Origin: Agrypnia vestita
Lineage: Eukaryota > Arthropoda > Insecta > Trichoptera > Phryganeidae
Length of the DNA: 64,000 nt
Assembly: GCA_016648135.1 (NCBI GenBank)
Contig: JADDOH010023165.1
Span: 175,629-239,628 of the forward strand
Reading direction: 5' to 3'
Below are positions 1 to 11,639 of the stretch, one piece after another. Both the position numbers and the translations under genes were made by a program. The stretch's first letter is position 1. Each line of letters begins with the position of its first letter. The notes beneath the pieces are model-generated. The model saw only the letters and a list, made by a program, of their open reading frames with translations, had not been told where the DNA came from and searched no databases.

Positions 1-504
1 CTCCCCCAGAGCGCCCTGAACATCAATCCTCTTCATATTTATCAGACTATTAAAATGACATGGTTGAAGGTAAGGATTTTATAATTTTTCGAAAGGTACA
101 AGGCGAAGAAAAATTTCTGTTACTTTTCGATAAAATGCGATCCATCAATTTTTTCCATATTTAAATATGTATTTACAATACAACAAATATTACCATTAAT
201 TTAAATTATCAATGAAAAGATGTTAGGTATTTTATTATATTATATGCATTATAAAATCATACAATTTTCGATTGTCGTATTTTTCAGAATTTTTTTTTCT
301 GCCTTTTGCTTGTCGCTTTTCCTTTGATTCTTTTCTGAATCTTAATCGCATGAATAATAAAACGTTATAAATAAACGGTAATAAATTGAATGGGGAGTTT
401 ATTGATTCCTTAACCTTGGACCTCATATTATAAGAAAGGATGTTTTTGAAGAAGGATATTTATCTGTTATTATTGTAGAAAGATGGTGAACCTACCCACA
501 TTTA
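1..504. other. AT-rich DNA, nothing recognised
   Basis: No coding region, tRNA-like box, inverted repeat or known element is recognised here. Short chance reading frames are low-complexity lysine/phenylalanine-rich and lack domain motifs. Confidence 0.5.
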
Positions 505-960
505 TTTAACCATGATCTAGGAAGATGGTATTATCTATAAAATGAAGGGCGTCACATCACAAGAGCATTGCAGGGTCATTCATTCGCGGTGATAGATATC
601 CTAGCGATAGAACGGTAAACCAATATGATCAGTCATTCGTGACGATGATATTACAACACACGATACTAGTATCGCATCGCATACTAGTATCGCGTGTTGT
701 TCGAATCGCAATCGCGATTGCGATGCAAAAAAGCGATCGCAGTGTAACCAGTGCAGTGATACTAGCGGTAATAAATTAAGGAATACTGGGGTGAGAAGTG
801 TTTCTGCGAGAATTGAACGGCGTTTACTAGAACGTGATCAAAGCAATAGAAAGAGAATTAATCAGTGCAATAATAAGAGTGTAAAATATTCTGAAGATAT
901 TTAGTGACTATAAAATTAAGATCGGTAGATTCTACAATTGGTACTAAATTATACTTTAAA
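505..960 (+). repeat. LTR-like or promoter-leader repeat, copy 1
   Basis: A TATAAAA box lies near 535-541, followed about 35 bases later by an arthropod-initiator-like TCATTC. The downstream leader shares short ordered blocks with 12880-13240: AGTGATACTAGCGG, GAATTGAACGG or ATTGAACGGAATT, GCGATAGAAA, CAATAATAAG, and TAAAATTA followed by CGGTA. The shared order shows that the two are copies of one dispersed repeat. A TATA box plus a long non-coding leader fits an LTR (U3-R-U5) or a retroelement 5' leader, but no gag or pol reading frame follows, so the assignment is inference. Confidence 0.45.
654..740. repeat. Cluster of nested palindromes
   Basis: Two near-identical arms (654-675 and 679-699) form a hairpin, each containing the self-complementary ATACTAGTAT. 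Immediately downstream, 705-724 is a perfect 20-base palindrome centred on TCGCGA, and 733-740 is the palindrome GCGATCGC. The counterpart repeat at 12880-13240 lacks this palindrome-rich block, so it looks like a local insertion or expansion. Confidence 0.8.
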
Positions 961-1744
961 TTATTTGTGTTTTCATTTACCTCCTAGGATTACCTTTTTC
1001 AAAAAACAATTTAAACCAGAAAACGTTAATGACTTTTATTCCCAACAGTAGATACTTGAAGATGATTGACATAAAGATAAATAAGAATCTAGAGAAGCTA
1101 GTGGTCACTTAATGACCAATCACCAATAAGATTTATTTACATTCTCATTCTCCTTCTCCTTTATTGGCCCTAAGAACGGTAAGGTCTTGATGATCTCCTC
1201 CGTAATCCCTTCTCCCACATAGCTAGTATATTCTCTCGTTATCAATATCACTTTACTTCATAAAGAAATCACACTAAGTGTCACTCATTGCACACAGCAA
1301 TTTTTTGGTATGTATATAAATTTCTGATTATTTATTTAAAACATCAAACAAATATTTAAAACGCCACAACAATTATAATCCTCAATGAACTAAATGGGCA
1401 GTTAATACATTGACATGTATGAACAGGTTCATACAAAGTTTTTGCGCTTTTTGTGTAAGCCCAGAATAGAAGAATATCCCACATTCAAATATCACAATAA
1501 AAATGTAATTACCGCAGCCTCGAGTGGCGAAGTCAGGAAAACCTTGGGATTCGGGGGTCATAATCGTAAAAAACAAATGAAAAAACAAGAAAAAGGAAAA
1601 AATACAAAAAGAAAAACAAGAAAAAATAATTGGCTCTGCCAACCGAGCGAAGTGAATATTTCAATACTGAATGGCGGTGTCTCGTAAGCGCAATTATACT
1701 TTCAACTGGAAGGCCTAATTTTAATAGCCGTAATCACGCATTAT
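961..1744. other. Non-coding AT-rich DNA
   Basis: Nothing is recognised. The segment near 1560-1630 is an A/G-rich low-complexity run that creates a chance lysine-rich reading frame. Confidence 0.5.
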
Positions 1745-1960
1745 TTTTTATTATTAAAGAATAGAGATGCAAACACGGAATACGCGTCACATCAATTTAA
1801 TTAAATAAATAAATCAATATTCTTACTATTTTCAAATTAAGCTAAGCGCTTGTGCTATGAAATTAGGACTAACTTGTTGGTATGGGGAGAGGTTTGAACC
1901 CGCAATCTTTGGATCACGAAGCAAGAGTCATAACCAAAAGACCAACAAGCTTTTCTTACT
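1745..1960 (-). repeat. tRNA-headed SINE, copy 1
   Basis: Read on the minus strand, the unit starts near 1955 with a tRNA-like head. An A-box-like TGGTCTTTTGGTTATGAC lies at about 1928-1943, and a B box GGGTTCAAACC at 1891-1901. A non-tRNA body follows. The body matches 57725-57831 (shared CAATATTCTTACTATTTT and AAGCTAA.GC.T.TGCT), and the head matches 58620-58705. A full tRNA fold is not preserved, so this is a tRNA-derived SINE and not a tRNA gene. Confidence 0.65.
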
Positions 1961-3190
1961 AACTAAAATTAATGTTTAGCTCCGAAGAGAACTAAATCAG
2001 GTAAAACCATTCCTTTTCGTAGAGACTCATCTAAGTATGGGCACAGTAATCGTACATAGAATACTTTTTGTAAATTCAATTCTTTAAAGTATAGTAGGTT
2101 TAAACCATTACGAACTTCAAATTTTTAAATATAGGAAAAATGCATATGTTTGGAACAATAATCATATCGGCTTAATTCGTATATTTCTAAGGAAATTTTC
2201 ATGTCATTCCGAAGTAATGTGTCAGTTTTCTTTAATTTTTTTTTACAAGAAATACATAGAACGATACCTGATATAAACTTTTATATAAAAATATGTAATT
2301 CCTTTTCCTAAATTCGGCATCTTTTTTTAATTTTAACTGTTTATCATAAAAGACATTCCCCGTGGATTACTAATTAGTTATTTTAATCAACAAAAATAAA
2401 CTCTTTAGACCTTTTTCTATTACAGGTCGACCACAATCAAAATACCATTCCCAAGCTTTGTCCGGTAAGGGGGGGAAAGTTGCCTGGCAAGCCCGTATCA
2501 CAAGATTCAATGTGATATTGCAAATTCATATATATTTATTAGTTTAAAAATGGTTACTTACTTACTAGAAAAACTTCTTTTGTGTTCATTTTTTGCATTG
2601 TAACAACACACATATTTTTTGCGCACATTCTTTTGAATGCGATCTAGCTATACCTTTAAATGATTTTTAAATATGAGCTTAATGCCTGCATAATCTTTAT
2701 TTAAATTATTTTATTTATTGATTTAATTTAAGCTATTAAACAAAGCCCACGTATCGCTCTGGCCGACCATAACATGGGGGATAGACATTTCAATAACCGT
2801 ATCTTTATATCTCGTTTTCTATTAACTTTTTTCTGAACTACTCCGTATCTTTGCATGGGTGTAGGTTTACAGAATGAGACTCCGCCACACGAATACACGT
2901 CTTATTAACATATTAATCGAAATAAGCTTACCAAAAGAAATCGGACGGTGAAAGAAAAGATAGGAAAAAAAGGATTTCATAGAAATAGAAAATAATAAAC
3001 GCTTTATTGTGATTTCGTGGAAGATTCGATTTTCTTGGAATCAAAAAGTTTCTTCATTGTAACAGAATATTTATTCTGTTCCTTTAGTCTTGCATACAAT
3101 AATTAGGGTCGTGACATCCGTGCAAAGAATAAACAGAGAATAAACCAACATTACCACCAAATAATTATTTGAGAAATCGAGTTTTATTTA
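1961..3190. other. Non-coding DNA
   Basis: No gene is recognised. A short G-run (AAGGGGGGGAAAG, near 2468) resembles a polypurine tract, but no LTR ends were found around it. Confidence 0.45.
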
Positions 3191-3192
3191 AT

Positions 3193-5350
3193 TTACTAGC
3201 TGGTTGGCCCGGCTTCGCTCGGGACCATAATTTGGTAAGCATAGAATTGTGTTGACGTCTATTTTTGCTGGTTTCGGCACCTGTAATTGGATTGCCTTGC
3301 TGGACCGTCTTCGCTTTGCCAAAATATAAATATATATTTTAGCGCACAATCATAACACTCTAGTGAGAAATTTCCAAAACTTTCTAGACCAATCCGAAAT
3401 CTTATAGAATTTCCTAGAATCTTCTAGAACTTTCCCTTTCCAGAACCTTCTAAAGCATTATAATTGTTTCTGGAACCTCTAGACCCACCGACAAACTCCC
3501 CCACTCAGTTTGGAACCTTATAGATCTTTCTGATAGCTTGTAGAACTTTCTACTTCCAGAACCTTTTTGAGCATTCTCAAATGCTCTAGAACTTTCCGGA
3601 ACCTTTAAAAATCGCTGACACATTCTGCAACTCTTTTTTGGAAGCTTATAGAACTTTCTGAAACTTAATCCATACAGAACTTTCTAGAGCATTCTAGAAC
3701 CTTCTCTTTATCCTCTGGAAACTTCTAGACTAACCAATGAACTCTGCCACTCGGTTTGGAACCTAATAAAACCTTTTTAAACTTTCTCCTTCCAGAACCT
3801 TCTAAAGCATTCAAGAACCTCAATGAACGTTCTGGAACCTTCTAGACTCACCGATACACTCCGCCTCTCAGTTTGGAACCTTATAGAACTTTTAGAAATC
3901 TTCTAGAACGTTCTCTTTTCAGAAATTTTGAGAGCTTTACCGAACATTCTGGAACCTTCTAGACTCACAGACACACTCCGCCACACTGTTTGGAACGTAA
4001 GAAAACATTCTTTTGAAGAATAAGAATCTTCTACAACGTTCTCCTTGCAGAACATTCTAGAACTTTATCAAACGTTCTGGAACTTTATAGAGGCACAGAT
4101 ACACTCCGTCACTTTGTCTAGAACCTTATAGAACTTTCGTTAATCTTCTAGAATGTTCTCCTTCAAGAACTTTCTAGAGCTTTATCGAACGTTCTGGAAT
4201 CTTCTAGACTCACCGACACACTCCTCCAGTCAGTTTGGAACCTTATAGAACCTTCTCGAACGTTTTATTTTCCAGAACCTTCTAAAGCATTCGAGAAACA
4301 TCATGAACTTTCTGTTCTAGACTAACTGACACACCTTTCCACACAGTTTGTGACCTTATAGAACTTTCGGGAATCTTCTAGAACCTTTTCCTTCCAGAAT
4401 TTTCAAAAGCATTATCGAGCATTCTAAAATCATCTAGACTCACCGGAACACTCCGCCATTCAGTTTGGAACCTCATAGAATGTTCTTGAACTTTCTGCTT
4501 CCAGAAACTTGTAAAGCATTCTAAAACCTCCACGAACGTTCTGGAACTTTCTGTGTCCAGACACACCGACACACTCCGCTACTCACTTAGTAACCTTATA
4601 GAACTTTTAATAATCTTCTAGAACGTTCTTCTTCCAGAACTTACTAGAGCTTTATCGAAAATTCTGGAACTTTATAGACTCACAGACACACTCCGCCATA
4701 CTGTTTGGAAAGTTATAGAACTTTTGTGAATCTTCTAGAACGTTCTCCATCCAGAACATTCTTGAACTTTATCGAACAGTCTGGAACCTTATAGAATCAC
4801 AGACACACTCCACCATCATAATTTTATAGACCTTTATCAAACGTTCTGGAACCTTCTCGACTCACCTCTTAGTTTGGAGCCTTGTAGAATTTTCGGGAAT
4901 CTTCTAGAACACTCCCCTTCTAGAACTTTCAAGAGCTTTACCGGACAATTCTGAAACATTCTTGACTCACCGGCACACTTCGCCTCTTAGTTTGGAACCT
5001 TATAGAACTTTTGGGAATTTTCTAGAACGTTCTCCTTCCAGAACTTTCCAGAGCAGATTTTTCCGGAACCTTCGAAACTTACCGACACAGTTGGCGGGCC
5101 TATTCTGGAACAATCTGAAGAATTTGCGGCCCTCCCATAACAAAACAATGTGCTAGAATGCACATTTTCGTCACCCACTCCCACCCACGCTCAGCCACCC
5201 CCACCAAACTCGCACATTTTCAATGGGGCACTAAGGGCTATCCACCACCGTAACCACCAGGGGGTGGTAGTATCTGGTTGTGAAGAAAACTTGGCGAATA
5301 GGGAAACACGGGTTTCTTTATATGTATATATATTGATTCTATCATATTTT
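3193..5350 (-). mobile_element. Helentron-like non-autonomous element (HINE/DINE-type)
   Basis: On the minus strand the element ends at 3193-3223 with a small hairpin (CCCGAGCGAAGCCGGG) followed by CCAACCAGCTAGT. A terminal hairpin plus CTAGT is characteristic of Helentron/DINE-like rolling-circle transposons in insects. The interior is a long satellite array (3355-5090), as is common in this group. The opposite end is not precise. I place it near 5350, where an AT-rich stretch and AAACCCGTG-like sequence occur. No Rep/helicase coding sequence is visible, so the copy is non-autonomous. Confidence 0.5.
3355..5090. repeat. ~118-bp satellite array rich in heat-shock-element-like motifs
   Basis: About 14-15 degenerate units repeat roughly every 115-125 bases. 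The anchor CAGTTTGGAACCTTATAGAAC recurs near 3508, 3870, 4232, 4346, 4460, 4700 and 4988, and each is preceded by a CACCGACACACTCCGCC-like block. Units are themselves built from short TTCTAGAAC/TTCCAGAAC blocks in alternating orientation. Perfect three-box heat shock elements (alternating GAA/TTC with 2-base spacers) occur at 4050-4062, 5020-5032 and 5036-5048, with many two-box versions elsewhere. The array has no coding potential. Confidence 0.85.
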
Positions 5351-5439
5351 ATAGACTTTTTAGTTATGTTTGTCACGTTTTCGTTATTTTATTTATCTTT
5401 TTACCTCACTACGTTCTTTCTTGTGTCTTCTTTGCATTC

Positions 5440-5650
5440 CTATTAATTCTTTTTTTCCTTTTACTTTTATTTCAGCTTGCCACATCTTTTGTGGATCCCT
5501 ATGGAAGACGCTGTTTTGATAAGAAATGTAAAACTTTCATTTGCATTTATTTCCACTTTTTTCTTGCATCTTTGACGATAATTTAATATTTTCCAATTTT
5601 TTTTTCTTGATTTTTACTGTATGTACTTTCTTTCAAAACAAATATTAATT
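5440..5650 (+). repeat. Dispersed repeat, partner of 59770-59995
   Basis: About 200 bases match the reverse complement of 59770-59995. Shared blocks, in the same order, include CTTTTGTGGATCC, GTTTTGATAAGAAAT, TTTGCATTTATTTCCA and ATGTACTTTCTTTC. The family identity is unknown and there is no convincing coding sequence. Confidence 0.7.
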
Positions 5651-5869
5651 GTCGAACTGAACGGATAAAATGTCAAAAAAAAAATCTACTTCAAAATAGG
5701 TATTTCTATATATCCAGCGAGATAGGTAGTGGCCTAAAGACTTGTTACATAACATCTTAGTTTATTTATAATATGTGTATATATTAAGTAATCAAATGTC
5801 TATTTTTTTCCAGTAAACGCCGATTTATTGGCAATGAAATGAGATGAAAAAATGAATTCATGAATAAAA

Positions 5870-6015
5870 ATGTTCTCAGGTTTTCACAGCCGTTCAGAAT
5901 CTTCTGTGTGCAGTTTTCAGGTATATTCTGTCGTGTATATCGAATATCTTTGGCCAAAGAGATCAGATATACATGGCAGAATATCTCAGAAAACTACACA
6001 CAGAAGAATTCATGC
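5870..6015. repeat. Imperfect ~100-bp palindrome, relative of 50590-50730
   Basis: The sequence around GTGTGCAGTTTTC (from about 5908) is mirrored as an inverted copy ending GAAAACTACACACAG (about 6004), giving a long imperfect hairpin centred near 5960. The flanking TTTTCACAGCCGTTCAGAAT and ATGGCAGAATATCTCAG blocks recur at 50590-50730. That copy carries a hammerhead-like core on its minus strand; this one has lost it. Confidence 0.65.
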
Positions 6016-6165
6016 ATTATTTCATATGACAAAATGCAGAACGGATGTAATGAGTAGGCACACCGTAACGCGTAGTGTGCAACTTTTAAACAAACTGAGT
6101 GATCATGTCGATGTATTTTAAGTCAGCATTGAAATCATCAGGCAGAAGATGTTTTTTTTTTTTAC

Positions 6166-6168
6166 TTA

Positions 6169-6201
<33 letters not shown>
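6166..6201. repeat. (ATT)n microsatellite
   Basis: About eleven consecutive ATT/TTA triplets, preceded by a T-run. Confidence 0.95.
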
Positions 6202-6202
<1 letters not shown>

Positions 6203-7844
6203 TAAACTTATTACGCATAAAGTACTCACCTCTTAAAATGCAATGGGAAATGAAGTAATATGTCATGCGATTATTAAAAAAAATTTGGTAACGAATTTTA
6301 CGATATAAAAATTGAAATTTATTATTAAAATGTAAGCGAATGAACAAATTTGTAAATGTTAAATAACGTTATTGCCAAATATAATTTTTAATTTGTATGT
6401 TTTAAAATGATCAATTTTATATTTATCTACATTAATCAGAAGTATGTAGGTGCAAAAAAAAAATTACCACAGATTCACTGGACGTCATAAGTAATTGAAA
6501 ATAATGATCTATCTGATCGACATTTGTTGACTTTTCCAATTTCAAAGGAAGACTAATCGTTGAATCACAAACGACTTCAACATTTTCTTATTTCATTTCG
6601 TAATAATATTGGTGTCTTACCTACCTACCTACGAGAAGATCGCTGAAAGTCTCCAGTATAGGAATTCAATTTAACACAAAATATTTCATTATAAATATAA
6701 ATAATTCCCATTTCTATCTGATTTTACATATTATTATGGACCCATTATTGTACTTTCAAACAGCGAATTACCGCGGTGTAGGTATTATTGTCATTTTGTA
6801 TAGAAAATGAGAACATGTGTCACCATGCGAATTAGTAATTCCAGGAATCTAATGTTGTAACTTGAATTCATAAAACTTTTTAATTGGAAATTACAAAGTT
6901 TTATTCAAAAGAATAACAATAAGCTCAAAATGTTGTTTTAATTGTATAGGAATTCTACACACCGTACAAATAAACAGAGGAAAATATACAATTTTATATG
7001 AATATTTTAAGTGATTTTTAAATAGCTATTTGTTACTCATAATTTTTTAAATAAAAATATTGTGTCACTGATTCTCTTTCAATCAATCATCAATCGTAAT
7101 TGTTAAAATAAGTTAATCGGAAACCAACTTATGCTACCACAACGCCGTCTACATGTGTAAAATGTAATCTTGTAAGAAAAAATATATACCTGTCATTTCA
7201 ATAATCTTGTACACCGGTGTTTTTATTTTTGCAATCCTTATAATATAAATTAGATCACTAATCCTAAAACTTTAGGAGTAATTTATTAATAATAACCAGA
7301 AAAACTTTTCCAACAATCAATTAAATCAATCATAAAAAGTTAAAAAAAAATCCGTTTTGTCTTCATGCCTTTACAATGCCTTCCAAAAAAAAATTAAAGT
7401 ACCTACTTTGAATAGCAATCACGATTATTTTTTTATTATAAATAAATTATCTATCACTTTATATAATACCACGTAATTATGAGTGAAAATGCATAAACTA
7501 AACATAGTTTTACGTGAAGGAAGTGGTGTTGAGCTTCGTACTGTGGTTGCATAATGTACCTCCATACGACCGAGTCCTTGTTCAGTGAATAGGCGGCGCC
7601 ATGTATTCACTGAAGACTGGGAGTTCAGGGTAAATTATGGCTTTAGAATACGGTGGGAAATAATTATTAAACACTGGTAGGGTTCATAATATTGCTTTCA
7701 GAGCAGTGATATTAATGTCACTTCCAAGATATTGTATTTTTTTATAACGTAATAAAAAATAATTTCAATCATTTAATATAATATATCATATTTTGTATAT
7801 TAATGTCTCTCCAATATATTAGTATGCAGTGGCGATTTAGACGG
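6202..7844. other. Non-coding AT-rich DNA
   Basis: No coding exon, SINE boxes or inverted repeat is recognised. Reading frames are short and low-complexity. Confidence 0.5.
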
Positions 7845-7965
7845 TTAACCATCCCAACAAGCGTAAGACAGACGCCCTCGAAATGTACTGCTGGAGAAGG
7901 AGGTTACATAGTACTCGGACAGCGCGACGAATATGTCAATTCTGCAACAAATCCAACCACAATAT
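7845..7965 (+). pseudogene. Non-LTR retrotransposon ORF2 C-terminal fragment
   Basis: From about 7865 the + frame reads KTDALEMYCWRR followed by TARR. This matches the conserved A(F/L)E(M/L)WCWRR...TARR block just after the reverse transcriptase thumb in many insect LINEs. Only about 40 codons survive, with no flanking RT motifs, so it is a short dead fragment. Confidence 0.6.
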
Positions 7966-9019
7966 CTATATACCTATGGTAGTTAACAAAGAATTGTTTA
8001 AAAATAAATATTTACGTGGGAACTACTTTTGGCCGAAAAAAACCTGGAAGAGTGCTATATAGTGGATATCATGATTTTTGGATTTAATTTCTTTTTCAAA
8101 TTTCTGATCAATTATAAAAACGCTTCGTTTTTTTTGGCGGCCCTCGTAGCCCCTCAAGCCGGGATATTTTGTGACGTGTAATCGACCTGTTGAAGAGCAA
8201 AAACAAAAATATATTTTCATCTTGCGTATATAATAATTTTGGCAGTTACAGTGATATTTTCTCATTTGCATAATACAAGAAAAAGAGTTTCGGTCAGTTT
8301 TTCGGCAGCTTCTTTATTATTATTATTTATTTTTTTTCAATTGATTCGGCAATATTATAGATTGATATTTTTACATCTTTATTCTTTTCGTTAGTGCACC
8401 CGGCGTTAAAGAGAATCGACTTAAGGTGGAATTCATTCCTATGAAGCTCAAAAAAGGAAAATGATTGTGATTTTTTTTAAAGAAAACCTGTATAAATTAT
8501 GGTATTTGTATCATGTCTATTCAAAAGTACGTACTTTTAAGAATATTTTTAAAAAAATATGAAGAATATTCAACATTGGCGTAAAATTCTTGGGTTTTAT
8601 CGACTACCGAAAAAAAGGTCTCCGCGGTGACCACTCCCATTTCATCTGTAATCATCAGAATAAAAAAAACAAAAAAATTATCAAAATTAATACTATTTGA
8701 CATAAATAGTGTTTTTCAAAGATGAATTGAATGATTGAGGGTTAGTAATAGTAACAGAATTTCAAATATTATGTTTCAAAATTTTCGTGATTAAATTTGG
8801 TGAGGTCCATTGTAATTAACTTTTTAGAAAATCAAATAAACACAAAGTTTCTTTGCACTGTAATTCTTTAATCAAAAACGTTTTCGGTGCATATTACACC
8901 ATTTTCAATAGTAAATAAACATTAAGTATTATAATATATTAAAAAATATAATTTTAAGTAAAGTTTATAAAGTATTCTAAATATAAGGGTCTTTGCGTAT
9001 TTTCCAAATAACTAGGGAG
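7966..9019. other. Non-coding DNA
   Basis: No gene is recognised. A small interrupted palindrome GGTCTCCGCGGTGACC lies at 8617-8632. The minus-strand frames here are serine/phenylalanine-rich chance ORFs without motifs. Confidence 0.5.
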
Positions 9020-9957
9020 AGTAAAATAATCTAAATCGTATCTACTTCGCTAGGCTGAAAATAAAAAAACTAACGCAATGACAAAACGAAAATCAATCCT
9101 AAGTTTGAAAAAAAATTGCTCTTCTCTGTACTAAAAACTTAATACAACATACACAATGATACAATTAATTGTAGATACGTCACAAGCGTGAAATCTTAAC
9201 AACTAGTATTAACATAGGGATTTTTGAAAATATAGATTTTTTACAACATGGCGGGCGTTTGAATTTAAAGTATCGTATTTTAACGAAAAGTTCGGGTTTA
9301 TTATGCCGATGAATAAAAAACTAAGTCACTAAAAATCCTACGACAAATACTATATAATTATGTATAAAATAACCACTAGAAATTTCAAGTTGATCGGTAA
9401 ATTGGTTGTCGAGATATTTTGGTCACCGATTTTCAAAAAGTGGTTTCTAGTAAAACGCGTTTGAAAATTGTGCAATATATGATAATAAACAAAGAGATGT
9501 CACTATTATCAGCTATATCTTTTTTATTTTTTTGAATTTTAGCTTGAAATTTTCATCAGATATTCTTAAGATCTCAAGATTTAAGAAAATTCAAAAATTT
9601 AAAAATTGATTTTTTTCAAATGCCTAGACAGGTATTCTCCTTAAGAATTTGGCGTGGTTTGAATAACTGCAGGAGAACAATTAGTCTCCCGGAATACATC
9701 CCAGTCGGTACCGAGCGAATAATCACCAACAGGTATTCGTGTAGATTTATCGGTCTCGGGGGTCGTGTTGAGCTAAGGGACAAAGAGACCTTGTTTGGGG
9801 AAGCACGAGTTTCCAAAGTCACACACAGCCGGCAAATTGATGAGTTGAGTATTTTACTTTTACATTACAGCGAAAAGTTACTGTCAAAGCTAAACCAACG
9901 GAGCATCATACCTATACAGAAAACCCTTGGGAAAAGTTATAATACTTAATTAAGGTT
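9020..9957. other. Probable decayed repeat, family unidentified
   Basis: The segment 9370-9480 (GATCGGTAAATTGG, GAGATATTTTGGTCACCGATTT, AAACGCGTTTGAAAA) has the style of non-coding ends of insect DNA transposons, but no terminal inverted repeat pair was found. A 109-codon + frame at 9620-9949 has better composition than its surroundings but shows no recognisable domain. It directly abuts the repeat starting at 9958 and may be the coding tail of the same element. Confidence 0.3.
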
Positions 9958-10290
9958 AAATTATTGAAGTCTCACAGATACAAAGCTATTTATATAAGAG
10001 AAAAATCTCTTATACGATGGCTCAGGGCTCACAATTTGCATGAGCTGGCTTAAGTGATAACTTTACACAATGCAACGTTCACCAAATCCATTGTAAGAAC
10101 ATCCACACATTATCAATTTTTTGAAATCTCTATATATATCTCTAACCATATGAAGTATTCTCGATTCGAGACACTAGTTTCTGCTAGAGACATCTGCTAT
10201 TATTTTTTCTCATTAACAAATAGATTTCGCAAGTGGTATGAAACCTTTATATTTTATTTTTCGAAGTAGAGTTTTTTTAGCAATATTCCT
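9958..10290 (+). repeat. Dispersed repeat family, copy 1
   Basis: Homologous to 20305-20660 and 41515-41710. Shared ordered blocks are GTCTCACAGA.ACAAAGCT, TTTATAT, CAGGGCT.ACAA, TAAGTGAT, ACACAATGC.A.GTTCAC and GTAAGAACA. Copies 1 and 2 also share the downstream TCTGCTAGAGACAT, TTTTTTCTCATTAA and GTAGAGTTTTTT or GTGGAGTTTTTT. There is no pol III box or TIR. It could be the 3' or 5' part of a longer element. Confidence 0.75.
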
Positions 10291-10609
10291 TATTAACGTG
10301 TATATGATCTCTTTAGAATAATTACTTATCTACTAGAATACACCTAAAAATCAATATTTTCAATTTTAAACTCCTATCTTGCACCAGCATATTATATTTT
10401 AGCAATATTTATTTATTGATCACGCCCAAGTAGACTTTTACAATAAATATAAAATAACAAGAATTTTTACATAAACATAAAACAAGGTTTAAAATAAAAA
10501 AGCAAAAAATTAAAAGAAATAAAATACATTCAAGAGAAATGAACAATCATTAAAATAATTTAAATAAATATATATAAACAATGATTAGTATAAAATCAAA
10601 TAGTAATAT
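10291..10609. other. Non-coding AT-rich DNA
   Basis: A low-complexity A-rich stretch; nothing is recognised. Confidence 0.5.
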
Positions 10610-10950
10610 AAGTATACGATCGGCTGTATTCTGAAATAAGCAATGTTGTTTCCCTGTATGTTCAGAGTTATCGTATAATATTGTAATGCCGCCAATGTTG
10701 ACGTTCAGAGTTTGACAGGTTTGAAATTAATGAATTCAATCAGAAAGCTCTCGAAACGTTAAACTTTTAGGTATTAACAATTATGAAAAATGAGTTATCT
10801 AATTGATTGAATTTATTAATTTCAAACCTGTCAAACTCAAAACATCAAAATTAGTGGCGTTATACGTTATACCTACAATAACATAATACAACAACTGTCA
10901 AGATACAGAAATAGCAATATTGCTTATTTTAGAATACGGCCAAGTATACG
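10610..10950. mobile_element. 320-bp MITE with 9-bp flanking direct repeats
   Basis: Termini at 10622 and 10941 are inverted repeats sharing GTATTCTRAAATAAGCAA. Inside, a second inverted pair, TTGACAGGTTTGAAATTAAT near 10713 and its complement near 10825, makes most of the element self-complementary. The 9-mer AAGTATACG flanks it at 10610-10618 and 10942-10950, with three extra bases (ATC) between the left copy and the TIR. A 9-bp duplication would suit a Mutator-like element. There is no coding capacity. Confidence 0.75.
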
Positions 10951-11639
10951 GAAGATACACTAATATCGTAAAATTAGTCGGTAAAATTCACAAATACTAT
11001 ACACTTCTGGTTTATGCTTTATGTTGAGTTAGGTTTATAATAAGCAAAAACAAATAATTCATGTTGTATAAAATTGGCATTCGTTGATCCAGCTTTTCTG
11101 CTATTCGCCCATTTTTATTTATTTATTTGTAGTAATGTTACACAAGCGAAGATGTTAGACTTTGCAATGGACCATAATCCTCGATAAGAGACGTCGAAAA
11201 TACAAGTAAAAATGGCTCAGAAAACTACCAGACAGAAACTTAAGGGATTATTTTATTTGAAATACGTCATATGTACAAATGTCTTAAGTTCGCAGAAATC
11301 TTTAAGGGCTCTTATTGTTCAGGCGAAAGAAATTATGTATTATTGGATAAGTTTCTCAGATTAACATCATAATTATTGTATGATATATTTTGACATTAAG
11401 AACATAAGTATTAACAATTTGTGTTTATTAAAACGAGATGTAGTCGTAAATAATATTTTGTTTGAAATATACCGAGCTAAATCGTTGATTGTTATCCTTA
11501 ATTTCGTGTTTTCGTTTTTCTCTTATCTTTGTCTATTATTCTGGTTATGGATGAAGCTTCTTTTTTATATTTACAAAAATGTGCACGTATAGGCTTGTAA
11601 ATTTATGAAGAGACTAGATGTTCATGCATTTTGTAATAA
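10951..11639. other. Non-coding DNA
   Basis: Nothing is recognised. The 70-codon + frame at 11380-11592 is a hydrophobic, AT-driven ORF without motifs. Confidence 0.5.

Noticed and set aside
3355..5090. Heat-shock gene promoter
   Set aside because: The HSE-like motifs are part of a repeated satellite inside a mobile element, and no hsp coding sequence is adjacent.
4378..5446. Open frames inside and beside the satellite
   Set aside because: They follow the repeat unit and have no independent motif or codon signature.
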